Positions 10,507 through 22,330 of a stretch of DNA of 64,000 nt are shown here, piece by piece. A model generated the notes under the pieces. It was not told the DNA's origin, searched no databases, and worked only from the letters and a program-made list of their open reading frames with translations. The first letter of the stretch is position 1. Each line of letters starts with the position of its first letter. The translations under genes and the position numbers were made by a program. Source of the stretch: Daucus carota subsp. sativus. Taxonomy: Eukaryota > Streptophyta > Magnoliopsida > Apiales > Apiaceae. Location of the stretch: the NCBI RefSeq assembly GCF_001625215.2, contig NC_030385.2, forward strand, positions 41,379,598-41,443,597, read 5' to 3'.

Positions 10507-11749
10507 TGTAGAGACAAGTGGAGGAAGAGAGAATGAAGAGAAAAAAAGAGAGGAAGATAGGAGAGAAAAGAAAAGTGTGTTGGGGGAGGAAAAAAAAACA
10601 AAGTCAATAAAAAGAATAGAGAGTAGAGGTTAAATATGTAGGTATGTATATATAGCTTGTGTGTTAATATATAATTATATAGAATTGAAATAGATTAGAG
10701 GTTTAGGAACCAAAAATTTAGACCTCAAGTAAGTAAAATGTGGATGGATTAGTTGTTCCAAAATTAGGAAATGGGTGATGCTAATTCAGGAGTTTTTGAG
10801 GTTAATATTAAATGACAAGTCCTTATTACACTCTCTTTCTCTCCCTTGTTAATCCTTCTCTTTCTTAGTTACTGATTAAGATAGAATACAGCTATTAATA
10901 AAGAATCTAGTGGGGATATAATGATCAGCTATATATCTGGAGGAGTGTGTGAACACCAGTGATGTACACATATAACATATCCATACACATGTTCAAGACC
11001 CTCACTCTTGTTTTGTTTAAGCCATGCATCTTTTATTGTTCTTGTACTTTTTAGAAAGAGAATTTGTCATAGGAAAAAATCATACATAGCTTTTTGTCTA
11101 TTATATATTTATATTTTATATTTTTCAATTATTCTTATCTTTCTAAAATAATTAACATGTCTATTATGTATTAATATCCATTCATTAATATATATTTATT
11201 ACCTTATAATTAAAATTTTAATTCATATATCTAATATAATATTTATGAAGAAAGTTATAATCATTTTTACCTTCACTACTAAATAAGAAATTATTATAAT
11301 TGTGAAATCAATAATTTGCAAATTAAATAATTATATAAAATATTTATCCACGTCGGCAACAAAAAATCATATGTGGGTTTTTCAAAACATTTATATTATA
11401 TTGACAACATTTTTACATTCACCTTGAGATCGTCAATAAAATCTTTATAAACTATATCAATAAAATTTTTAAATACTCTTCCTCTTTATTTTTTATAATA
11501 TTATATGCAAGGTTTTATACTGCATAGTAAGGTATGTGATAGTCTAGTTTGCATGTGTGTTTATGCCATAACAGTGATTCTCACATTACTTGCCTCTCGT
11601 CAAAGTGTACTTCCTAAATTTCTGATTTTCTCTCCTAAACTTCAGTTTTTGTACAAAAGCTTGAGCTGAAGATCTTAACATAAGGCTGGATGCATCTATG
11701 CAATGGCTTGTTGGGCCTTGCTCTTTTTCTTTGGGGCTGCTGTTCTAAT
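10507..11749. other. Promoter side of the zinc-finger gene and AT-rich spacer
   Basis: 10507-10640 is purine-rich leader (GA tracts) of the minus-strand zinc-finger gene, with a TATATATAG stretch near 10649 that could be its TATA box. From about 11040 to 11520 the DNA is very AT-rich without features I can name. No gene. Confidence 0.5.
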
Positions 11750-14230
11750 GACATCCTTTCTTCAAGCTATGCTAGTTGCTTGGACGCACCAACAGCATGG
11801 GCTGATCATCTTCTTCCAAAAGATTCATCTATGTATATATATATGACAAGAAGCAATGTCTATGAAAAAGTTTATCTAATGCTTGGGTTATTGCATCAAT
11901 AAAGACTATTGTGGAGTACAATCACCTTGTGAGATGACATTTGGCAAATAGACAATTGACCATCCCACTAAACACGACATTCTTGAAATTATATTATTGG
12001 TTGCTTAACATACATTGGGGTTATTAAATTTGCAAGAAAGATACACTTATATGTAGGAAAGAAATATAGCAGCTACAAGAGACTACATGTTATTAGTTTC
12101 TTATGATGCTATGATGTCCTGAATTAGCCGCCCCAAATTGATGTAAGACGAACCACTTTCTGCCATGGCAGTCCTGCTCTTCCCCTTAATCTCAGTCACT
12201 TTCTTCCTTATATCACTTCCTTCCTTCATTACCTCCCTTTCTTTGACTCAACAATCTTAGACTCGATAATCTTGACCTCACCTTTAGATAATACATGATC
12301 TTCATAGTCTATGCAAATATCCACTGCCATTCCTAACTCATTCACCATTTCAAAAGCATTCAGTTGCTGCTCCGCGTACAATGGCCATGTTGCCACAGGC
12401 ACTCCAAACCACACACTCTCTAGTATGGAGTTCCAACCGCAGTGGGAGACAAACCCTCCTACTGCAGGGTGTGACAGCACAGCAACCTGTGGGGCCCATC
12501 CGATAATTTTTCCAGTTCCTGATGTTCTTTCCAGGAATCCAGGAGGGAGAATGTCATCCAAGTTTGTGTACCTTTTCAGGCGGCTTTCTATTGAAATTAG
12601 ACGCAACGCCCACAAGAAGGGGTGTCCACTGTGCTCCAGAGCCTGTGCAATCTCCTTCACCTGTTAGTAATTGAAAATAGTCATGTTGCTCGTTCTTACT
12701 TAATGGTTTCAGTAAAGTATACAATTCAGGGAGACCGAGGGAGTAACTGATATAATAAGAAATAAACCTGATCTTGAGGAAAACTTCCAAAGCTCCCAAA
12801 GCACAAGAACACAGCAGATGAGGGAGGCTTTTCATCTAACCATTTGAGAATATCTGCAGCTTCATCGTAATCTTCATCTCCAGCACTGATATTTAGGTTT
12901 GGTCCGACAGCATAAACAGGAGGGATCTTATTATCTGCCATAAGTGACTCCACAGCGTAGGTCTCCAGCTCCACGAATGTGTTCACAATAACCCCTTTAG
13001 ACTCTCTTAACTTGCGTGCACACAGTAACATCAGTTGAGATCCTGCTTTGTCCAGACATATAGCTGGCAAGACCTTAGCAGGAACCTGGCTTCTGAAATA
13101 AGGAACAGATAATTGAGCATCCGAGTTTTCATACTCACTTATATCTTTGTTTTGAAACTCCGTCAGGTCCTGGAGATGTAACACAATGCTGAGTAAACCA
13201 GCCCCAGAGGGTGAGTAAACATACGAGGGAATGCTTAATTCTCTGGCCACATCAATTACCGGAACACAAAATATGTCTACAACGAATCCAGCTAACCGAG
13301 TTGGGTAATCAGGTTGCCTCATCGCCATAACTTGATCCCTCACATTTGTCACATGGCCTTCAATAAATGCTGTGAGCAAAGTGTGGTGATTATGAGATTT
13401 GTATGATTCTGAATCACTCGGTGGAATTTCTAGGATGGTAAATCGTGGAATAGGGTGCTGTGAAAGCGATTCCACATATGAATTAACGCCTGTATCAAAA
13501 GGGAACTTGATGATGAATATTGTAACAGATACAGATTCATTTCTCTTGATGAATAACTTAGCTAACTCAACCATGGATATCAGATGTCCTCTTGCCGGGG
13601 CAGGCACAAATATTATCTCTGCATTCTTCATTTTTCAGGAGATCAGTACAAAACTATTTGTGACAACAGATTCACTATATTTTATAGTCTTGCAAATTGA
13701 ATGATTAGATCATCAGATTAAACTAATCAGCAGGCTCGAAGGAACTTCAGCTCTTCAGTTACAGATATTGACACGTGCTAAACGACGAATGGATGACACA
13801 AGTGACGTAATTATTCATCTTAAAACATTTGTTTAACACACACAACATAGTAGTTGCTCCTTCCTTGATTCCAGGATATCGAGATTTCTCCAAATGGAAG
13901 CAAACATGTGAGACAACGTTGAGAGATTCCCTTTAGTAGTTTTTTACTGTATGTCATCTTAATACAATGTTTCTTTCGAATCTTACAAAGAGGGACAGCT
14001 AGCAGAGGCCTTCTAGAATGACTTCGCCATCACTAACCTTAGCCACAAACTTGAAAGTTAAAACACAAGGTTGGCTCAACAATTGTTAAGTCGATCAGTG
14101 AAAGCTAATAAGACGATACTTTGTCTAAGATATGGACAAAAAGTTTTATTCATACATAATCAGCTGTGGCATTGTGATTTCCACTAGGCAAAGTTTACAA
14201 AGTGAGATTGATCATAGACAAGTAAACACT
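11750..14230 (-). repeat. Right arm of the inverted duplication containing UGT copy 2
   Basis: Inverted counterpart of 5960-8190. For example ATGGGCTGATCATCTTCTTC near 11798 is the reverse complement of the tract near 8150, and CAAGGTTGGCTCAACA near 14067 matches the upstream tract near 6110. The spacer between arms is about 3.5 kb and carries the zinc-finger gene. Confidence 0.85.
12101..13631 (-). CDS. UGT71-like glycosyltransferase (copy 2), frameshifted near the C-terminus
   Basis: Closest paralogue of copy 1. Exon 1 is 13631-12768 (288 codons) and exon 2 starts at 12660 with GTG after ...TAACAG. The catalytic His (PAPARGHL), the Asp in FVVDIF and the whole PSPG box are intact. Compared with copies 1, 3 and 4, one A is missing at about 12239-12240 (CCCTTTCTTT where copy 4 has CCCTTATCTTT). 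This shifts the frame and ends the protein at residue 431 (stop at 12229). The old C-terminal 46 codons still follow in another frame to 12101. The lost part is the C-terminal helix that packs back on the N-terminal domain in known UGTs, so activity is doubtful. A sequencing error would give the same picture. If the base is restored by resequencing, it is an ordinary 474-residue UGT. Confidence 0.85.
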
Positions 14231-15713
14231 TGAGCTCAACGTGGGGTTGAGGTGTTACAAACTCCCCGCTTACATCTAATATCTATTCGAGGAATGGGCC
14301 CACCTGTATATTATGTAAAAAAAAATTGTACACAATTCTGCATACCTAGCACTACTCGACATTGAGAGTCTTTCTTGGAAAATTTGGTCAAGTCTTGAAT
14401 TTCGAATCCGAAAATAAGTAAAAGTACTATATGCTGATCAAACTTTTGAGAGTTGACTTTGATAATAAGTGTGATAATCCTTGTCAGATCCTGAGTCTTT
14501 CTCGGAAAATCGGATCTAGACCCAAATTTCGAATTCAAAAATAAACTGATATACACTGGCTCCAAAATACCATCATGTATTTGATATACTCAAATTTAAC
14601 ACCATGGCTTAAACTGATGGGGTAGGAAGTATAAGATGATCTGCTATTTCTGTGAATTTACAATTGTTGGCCCTGGAGCAGTGGACCTCCCTTGTTGACT
14701 TGGATCCGAGTGGGGGTGAAAAGATAGATCGACTTTAGGGGGAGTGGGGACGCCCTTGGTGGGAGGCGTCTTTTTCTCGACTCTGTACCCTAGTGATCCA
14801 CCTCTCAGGGAGTATTGAGACTACTTGATTATTCTCATTATGCTACAGATTTTTTTAAAAAAATTTGTCATGTAGTCTGGTAGGTTATTACAAGTCCTTG
14901 TGTTGGGACGAAGTCATGTCACTGATTGTCATCAAGAATCCAAATCCAATTATGAATATAACACATTTGTTTTATGCTGGAAGATGAAAAATATAAATTA
15001 CAGATTTTAGGTTATAAAGAAATTGGTTTAGCACCATATTAAGGGGTGTTTAGCGACCAAATTGCATATAGAAAGAAAGTAGGTCTAAATTCGAGTCTAG
15101 TGTTCAAGCAACTACTCAGAGTTCCCAGAGCCCCTTTTAAGGCTTGTTGGAAACCCATGTAGCAGCTCACCGATGTACCTGCATTTAGGGGATGCACAAT
15201 GTGAACGACGGCACAGGACCCTGGATGTATCATGGCTTTCATTATATATTTTGTAAACTTTGATGCATGTTCAGACAACACTGCTCAATCTCATTCTAGA
15301 TTTATAGTTCAGACACCAGTACCAAAATCTTAAATGCATGTCTTTTTCTACACCAAGTTGTGCCTAGTGCACAAGACTCTTGTATCAACAAAGTCTCAGT
15401 GACGTGACAAATAACAAGTAGACACTTGATCATCACACAAAACATCATTTTATATAAAAAAAATAATTGCTTGCTGACATACATTGTGACTTCTCACTTC
15501 TTAATACAGATAATTATGTAAGTCCAGGTCGATTTTGGATGACAACTCAAAGCGGTCATGATCCAAGTTGAAGCATGTTGTACATGCTATTATTTGCTAA
15601 AGAATTGAGGACTCAATCTGGCTACAACCTTTGTCCACTGAGATATCAGATTGAATAGATCATAACAAGTACTGTTTCAGAACTTAAAAACTCAAGAAAG
15701 ATAATGTGTGATA
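14231..15713. other. Spacer between UGT copies 2 and 3
   Basis: No gene seen. A diverged direct repeat of about 125 bp is visible, with TCTTTCT(T/C)GGAAAAT at about 14369 and 14498, each followed by a tract with TTTCGAAT. A GC-rich patch at 14695-14820 contains the hairpin GACGCC...GGCGTC (about 14749-14769). The remainder is unremarkable. Confidence 0.5.
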
Positions 15714-17206
15714 TTATGTTGCTAAGATGTCCTCAATTAGCCGTCCCAAATTAACATAAGACGATCCATTCTCTGCCACTGCAGCGCGGCTCTTCCCCTT
15801 GATCTCAGCAACTCTCTTTCTAATGTCACTTCCATCTTTCATCACCTCATTTATCTTTGACTTAATGATCTCAGCCTCAACAATTAGCTCACATTTGGAA
15901 AATCCATGATGCGCATAGTCCATGCAAATATCCACTGCCAATCCCAACTCACTCACCATTTCAAAAGCATTCAATTGCTGCTCTGCATAGGAAGGCCATG
16001 TCGCCATGGGGACTCCAAACCACACACTCTCTAGTATGGAGTTCCAACCGCAGTGGGAGACGAAGCCTCCCACTGCACGGTGTGAGAGCACCGCCAGCTG
16101 TGGAGCCCATCCAATGATTTTTCCAGTTCCTGATGTTCTTTCCAAGAATCCAGGAGGGAGAATATCATCCAAGTTTGTATATTTGCTGAGGTGGCCTTCT
16201 TTTTTTACTGGACGTAGCGACCACAAGAAGGGGTGTCCGCTATGCTCCAGAGCAAGTGCAATTTCCTTCACCTGTTCCAATAATTAAAGTTAGTCATTCT
16301 ACAATGCAAGATGACAAAAATGTAGAAAAATTAGAAAAGCACCTGATCCTCTGGAAAACCCCCAAAGGTCCCAAAGCACAAAAACACTACAGATGAGAGT
16401 GGTTTCTCATCCAACCATTTGAGAATGTCTGCAGCTTCATCCGAATCTTGACCTCTACTGCTGAGATTCAGATTTGGTCCGACAGAATAAACTGGAGGGA
16501 TCCTGTCATCCGCCATAAGTGATTCAACAACATATGCCTCCAGCTCCACAAATGTGTTCACTATAAGCCCTTTAGTCTCTCTGAACTTGCGCCCCCACAA
16601 TAGCGTTATTTCAGACCCTCCTTGGTCCAGACACATAGCTGGCAAGACCTTAGCAGGAACCTGGTTTCTGAAATAAGGAACAGATAATTCAGCATCCGGA
16701 TTCTTGTACTCGCCCATATCCTTGTTTTCATAATCCTTCATGGCTTGGAGATGTAATAAAATGCCAAGATAATCAGCACCAGAGGTTGAGTAAACATATG
16801 ATGGAATGTTGAGCTCCTTGGCCATATCAATCATTGAAACAGCAAATATATCTAGAATGAATGCTGCTATCCGAGTGGACTGATCAGCCCGAGTCATGGC
16901 AACAACTTGGTCTCTCACATTCGTGACATGGCTCTTCATAAAATTGTAGAAAACGGTGTGGTGGGACTGAGACTTGTATGATTCAGAATCGCTTGGTGGG
17001 ATCTCCAGAGTGGAGAGTCTTGGAGTAGGGTTGTTGGAAAGTGATTCGACGTAGGATGTTACACCCATGTCATAAGGGAACTTGATGATGCAAATGGTAA
17101 CTGATAGAGATTCATCTCTACTGATGAGTGTCTTGGCCAACTCAACCATGGATATAAGGTGTCCCATGGCTGGGGCAGGAACAAATATCAGCTCCGCATT
17201 CTTCAT
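15714..17206 (-). CDS. UDP-glycosyltransferase, UGT71-like (copy 3)
   Basis: Intact. Exon 1 is 17206-16343 (288 codons, ends GAGGATCAG|GT) and exon 2 is 16271-15714; total 473 residues. I chose the ATG at 17206 (MKNAEL...) because all paralogues start there; an upstream in-frame extension to 17230 has only GTG. Catalytic His in PAPAMGHL, Asp in FILDIF, and a complete PSPG box (WAPQLAVLSH...HCGWNS...EQ). The intron is short, 71 bp. It differs from copies 1 and 2 mostly in the N-terminal acceptor-binding half (for example the stretch after TSYVESLSNN), so a different acceptor is plausible. It looks like the least damaged minus-strand member of the cluster. Confidence 0.93.
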
Positions 17207-18401
17207 TTCTCTAGTCCCGAATCCCTGCACAAGATTTCAAGATACTAGTACAGATGAATCGAGCTCTGAGATGCTTTTTAGGCCTTTTGCTAGTAAACTT
17301 GAACCACGGAACTAATCCTCTTTATAATGACTTGACAAATACTACCTCTGTCACTTTCTTTTCCGTTATATCAATTTCTGTGGTTCAAATTGAAGTAAAA
17401 CATTCAATTCTAGAAACCGTGTTAATCAAACTGGCTCATATTAACACGAACTTGCTTTTTTAGTCTAAGGTAGCCTACGGAAAATAATGAAATTGGTCTT
17501 TATTTGTGAACTGCAGCAGTGAAAGATAGTGCAATGATTCTTGTTTGAGAAATTGACAAGGAGACTAATTCAAATATCGAGTCCCAGACTCAAAGTTTGC
17601 TTTCCACGAACCAAAGTTCACAATAGCAACACGTCTCGTGTAAAATTTGAACCATCAAATATGCTGTCTCATACTTCCGTAAGTTCACAAACGAGTGCAC
17701 AAAAGCACCAGCGTTGAGGGGACCAATTTTATTTATTTTTTATTTTTTGGTTTGACGCATGACAGTTCATTTACAAAGTTGACAACTACATATTTGATCC
17801 TGAGCACACAAAAAAAGATATTCATAATGGGTAACTTTCAGAGATGTTAACATCTTGGATTTCCCCATGCAAGATGCAAGCAAGCATGCATGTCTAATGG
17901 GTGAGTCCTGGACCAGTAACCCCATACTGCTCTTGTGGGTAATCGAATTTGAAAATGTTGGCATAATAAAATTCGAAGTAAATATAATATTCGAGTTGAA
18001 TTCAGAGAATAATTCAGTGGAATTTAAATCATATCAGCGTGCAGATTAATTTATGGATTGATGGTGCATCTGTGTGATGTGTTTGTATCCAAATCTCTGC
18101 ATTCAGATCGTGCATGGAGGGCTCTAAATTGATCAGGACTATCCGGTGTCTCGGGGCCAAGCATACTCTAAAACTATCAAAGAGAAGAATGCAATCAAAT
18201 TGCACAAAACAAAAAGAGAAGATGAATATACAGAACTATATAGTATACAAGGCATCAACCAATGACAGAGGCAAGGAAGTAAAACAGATATGACATGTAT
18301 TTTAATCTTGTTCTGTAATAAACATATATTCCAAGAATTAAACATGAATTGCAGTATAAAACTTATGAAACTCAAGAACGAATCGAAATATTGGCAGTAT
18401 C
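17207..18401. other. Spacer between UGT copies 3 and 4
   Basis: No gene seen. Short frames on both strands near 17770-18050 overlap each other and have no protein features. Upstream elements of copy 3 should lie in the first few hundred bases. Confidence 0.5.
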
Positions 18402-20102
18402 TTATGTTGCAATGATGTCCTCAATTAGGCGGCCCAAACTAATGTAAGATGATCCATTCTCTGCCACTGCAGCTCTGCTCTTCCCCTTCATTTCACTTAC
18501 TCTCTTCCTTATTTCACTCCCATCTTTCATTACCTCCCTTATCTTTGATTCGATCATCTTCGCATCAATAACTACTGCAATTTTGGAGAATAATTGGTGT
18601 TCATAGTCTATGCTAATATCCACTGCCATTTCCAACTCATTTACCATTTCAAAAGCATTCAGTTGCTGCTCCGCGTACAATGACCAGGTCGCGACAGGCA
18701 CTCCAAACCACACACTCTCTAGTATGGAGTTCCACCCGCAGTGGGAGACGAAGCCTCCTACTGCAGAGTGTGACAGTACTGCAACCTGGGGAGCCCAGCC
18801 GATTATTTTTCCGGTTCCTGATGTCCTTTCGAGGAATCCAGGAGGGAGAATATCATCCAGGTTTTTATACTTGTTTAGGTGGCTTTCGATTCCAAGTGGA
18901 CGTAGTGACCACAAGAAGGGGTGGCCGCTGTGCTCCAGAGCAAGTGCAATCTCCTTCACCTGTTCCAAAATAAATAAAGTTAGTCATGTTGCACTTTGCT
19001 ATTTTAATACAGAACTTGGTTCTTTTTTCGGATTCCTAAATCATTTTTTGATGAACTAAGTTTATGTTAGAATATTATATGATCCTGCTAAGCCCCTTTT
19101 CTAAAACCTTGAAATTTGGGGAGAATTGGACAATTGGTGACTTAACATGGAATCAGACCACTCTCGACCTAAAAATAGGCTTTTGAGTGAGGATGAATGT
19201 CAGAACACTATATGAATGTTAGAACTATTTTGGATATGAAAAAAAGCACCTGAACTTCAGTAAAACTACCAAAGCTTCCAAAGCACAAAAACACTACTGA
19301 CGATACTGGTTTTCCATCCAACCATTTCAGAATCTCTGCAACTTCATCGCTATTCTGCCTTGCACTGGTAAGATTCAAGTTTGGTCCCACAGCATACACC
19401 GAAGGAACCTTATCATCTGCCACAAGAGACTGAACAGCAAACGTTTCCAGCTCCGCAAACGTGTTCACAATAATCCCTTATAGTCTCCCTAAACTTGCGT
19501 CCACACGATAACATCACTTGAGACCCTTTCTCATCCAAACATATAGCTGGCAAGACCTTAGCGGGCACCCGATTATTAAAACAACAAACAGACAATTCAG
19601 CATCCGAATCCTTGTACTCGTAAATATCCTCATTTTCATAATCAGTCAATCCCTGGAGATGGAACAGAACGCCAAGATAACTCGCGCCTGAAGTGAAGTA
19701 AACATACGAAGGAATGTTCAATTCCTTAGCCATATCAATCATCGAGACACAGAAAACGTCCAGGACTAATGCAGCCACTGCGCGATCAGGCTGAGCCATC
19801 ACTGCATTTTTCACAATTGTAACATGGCTGTCAATAAAAGTGGGGATCATGGTGTAGTAAGACTCGAACTTGTAGGCCTCAGAGCTGCTAAGTGGAACTT
19901 CCAAAATGGCGAGCCGCGGAATAGGATTTGTTTCCAGTGATTCGATGTAGGAATTCACCCCTGTATCGTAAGGGAACTTCATGATAAAAATTGTAACCGA
20001 GAGAGATTGATTCCGAGATATGAGTAGCTTGGCTAACTCCACCATTGAAATCAGGTGTCCCCTTACAGGAGCAGGAATAAATATCAGCTCTGCATTCTTC
20101 AT
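18402..20102 (-). pseudogene. UGT71-like glycosyltransferase (copy 4), broken by a one-base insertion
   Basis: Same two-exon plan as its neighbours: exon 1 20102-19250 and exon 2 18959-18402, with a 290-bp intron. The PSPG box ([10 protein letters not shown]...HCGWNS...EQ) and the N-terminal catalytic His (PAPVRGHL) are present. Near 19480 an extra A (CCCTTATAGTC where copy 3 has CCCTTTAGTC) shifts the frame after RKFRET, so translation stops after residue 229 at 19413. The rest of exon 1 (NTFAELETFAVQSLVADD...) continues in the next frame. All else is well preserved, so the break is recent or is a sequencing error. As written it would not make a donor-binding domain. Confidence 0.85.
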
Positions 20103-21039
20103 TTTTCTTTCCTCTCTGAATCTTCACTCTTCATATGACAATATTTCAGGATATTTATAGTAGTATGCAGAGATGAGAGACTCTAGCTTGCATGTTTGCA
20201 GGCTGCTGTAATAAGTTTACCATTTCCCGAGGTTGGATCTGCACGCAATACTCGGGAAAAATAATAAATATTTCTTCATCCCAGATTAAAGAACTTGTTC
20301 ATTTTGGAAATACTCTCCCATAAAAAGGGTCATATTTGATTTTGTGTCGGTCAAATTAACTAGACTTTGACCGAAGTTTATTAATATTTTATCAATTGAT
20401 AAAATAAAAAAATATGTCAGTAGAAATAACTTTTAATCTACCTTGAGATGTATTTTTCAGTTTTTTAAAATAATGAGCGAGTGATTTATAATCTTTGATC
20501 AAAACTTAGTCAATTTGATTAATAGAAATAAAAATGCGACAACTAAAAATAGACTAAGGGACTATAGTTTAAGATCTATTAACGGTATAACTATATTGTG
20601 AACAAAGTCTTTGAGTATAAAATTCTTATTCATAAAAAAATTTAAAAAATTACGAAAACGAACAATAAATACACTAATTTGATGTTCAAATTCAACTAAT
20701 TTACATAATTTTTTTTTTTTTTTGAAAATGAGAATAAATCTCAACAATATGAATCAGCAGTTCACCGTGATAATTCTTTCATTCAAGAAAGCTTATTATC
20801 TAACCGTCGGACATGCAAGATGACCGGGGAAATTTAGACAATAAAACTTTAATGTCCGAAAAGAAAAACCCGTCTTCTTCCAAGAATCCTGAGAATAAAA
20901 GATAGAAAACAAGAATAATATAAGTCGACATATATAACACATTATATATATTATAAAAATAAAAGATAATATATCCAATAGTTAATTAATATTAAAATCA
21001 CGTGTATATTGCATGAGCTGATCAAAAAATTCCCACAAT
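20103..21039. other. Intergenic, degenerate MITE-like AT-rich DNA
   Basis: No gene. Positions about 20285-20565 look like a worn Stowaway-type element: CTTCATCCCAGATTAAAGAAC near 20275 at one side and GACTAAGGGACTATA near 20550 at the other, with TTTGACC/GGTCAAA tracts inside. Boundaries are uncertain. The rest is AT-rich. Confidence 0.4.
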
Positions 21040-21245
21040 TATGATAACTCATAATTGAGACAATTAAGCTCTTAATTAAGGTACAATTAATAAAATATTA
21101 ACGCCCTTAATTAAGACACAATTAACGTCCTCAATTAAGGCCAATTAACACCTCAAATAAGGCACAATTAACTCCATCAATTATGGAGCACAAATTACGC
21201 CCTCAATTAAGAGGCACAATTAACGCCTTCATTAAGGCACAGTGA
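21040..21245. repeat. Minisatellite, about 24-28 bp units
   Basis: Degenerate tandem copies of ATTAACGCCCTCAATTAAGGCACA-like units, at least seven, with variation in spacing (ATTAAGACACAATTAACG, CTCAATTAAGGCCAATTAAC, CATTAAGGCACAG). It ends at a sharp change to GC-richer sequence (CGCCTTCC...CCGGATCGC) at about 21248. Such blocks are common in or beside transposable elements, but no element ends were identified. Confidence 0.7.
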
Positions 21246-21930
21246 AGCGCCTTCCTTTTTGAAACCGGATCGCATGCTGATCCCGGAACTACCGTCGCCA
21301 TCGTCACACTCGGCCACCAAAATGGTATATAGATTTAAATGCATTCATTTACAAGATTCAAAATTCAAATAACCCATAAATGGTACAAATAGATTTAAAT
21401 GCATTCATTTATAAGATTCAAAATTTGAATCTTTTAATTAATCTTCTAATTACTACATAAAAGTTCAAATTAAAGTATGAAGAGAAAATTCAAATTTTAA
21501 AACCAAATAAATTAAAAGAGTCAACTAGCCATTCGCAAAAACTAAATTAAGACCTACATTAACTACTATTAAAAAAATCAAATAAATTCCAAATTTTCAA
21601 ATCTAAACTAAAATCATGCAATAAAATAAGTCAATCAGAATAATCTAATATCAAAGCACGCGCTAATTAAGCGCCATTACACCACCTCCACCGTCACCGT
21701 GCAAGAACCGGAAAAACGCAAACATTTATCATGTACACTAGCGAAAACTAAAAATCGAAAATGCGAATCCAAAACTCAAAAATGTAACTAATCATGTGAT
21801 ATAAAAATGATTACATATACCCAATCTCCTCCGAATCAGGCAAAATAGATCAAGAAATGACAAAATAGGATACAAAACACATACACTAATAGATTCAAGC
21901 ACACCACATCATTATACTTAATCATGAAAA
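21246..21930. other. Short direct duplication and AT-rich DNA
   Basis: A stretch of about 60 bp containing AGATTTAAATGCATTCATTT occurs twice, near 21330 and 21391. The rest holds no feature I can name. It could be the intron or downstream part of the orphan coding stretch at 22021-22300. Confidence 0.4.
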
Positions 21931-22020
21931 TTATGAGCCACATATTATAATATATACTGTGAATTCATAAATAATCACATAACCATAATCATGAAGTTTT
22001 ATGTATTGGAAAGATCGCAC

Positions 22021-22300
22021 CTTGTCGAAAAGACTAAAAGCTTCTTGAAACTCGACAATCTTATTTGGAGGAATGGCGCGACCGGGATTGTTAAGCATGA
22101 TCCGACTAACAATAGATCGTATACGATCATTGTCATTCCCACTCCACACGAAGTCATAACACGGTAACTTGATGAAGAATTGATCTTCACACGGCGTAAT
22201 CGGATACCAACTCACCGCTTTGGGATCAAACACGTCATCATAATTGGTAGAAAAATCGAAACTGGCTTGACTAGCCTCTTGGATGCATCGGAAGTGTGTT
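22021..22300 (-). other. Possible orphan exon, unrecognised
   Basis: The minus strand is open from about 22330 to 21931. The part from about 22300 to 22021 reads like real protein: KTHFRCIQEASQASFDF, then VFDPKAVSWYPITP, KLPCYDFVWSGNDND and IVSRIMLNNPGRAIPPN, ending EAFSLFDK. A candidate splice donor AAG|GTGCGA falls at 22021/22020. There is no upstream ATG in frame and no obvious partner exon nearby. I do not recognise the family. It may be a captured exon, a gene relic, or chance. Confidence 0.35.
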
Positions 22301-22330
22301 TTGCCGAAAAAAGAAATAAGAAAAAGATGG

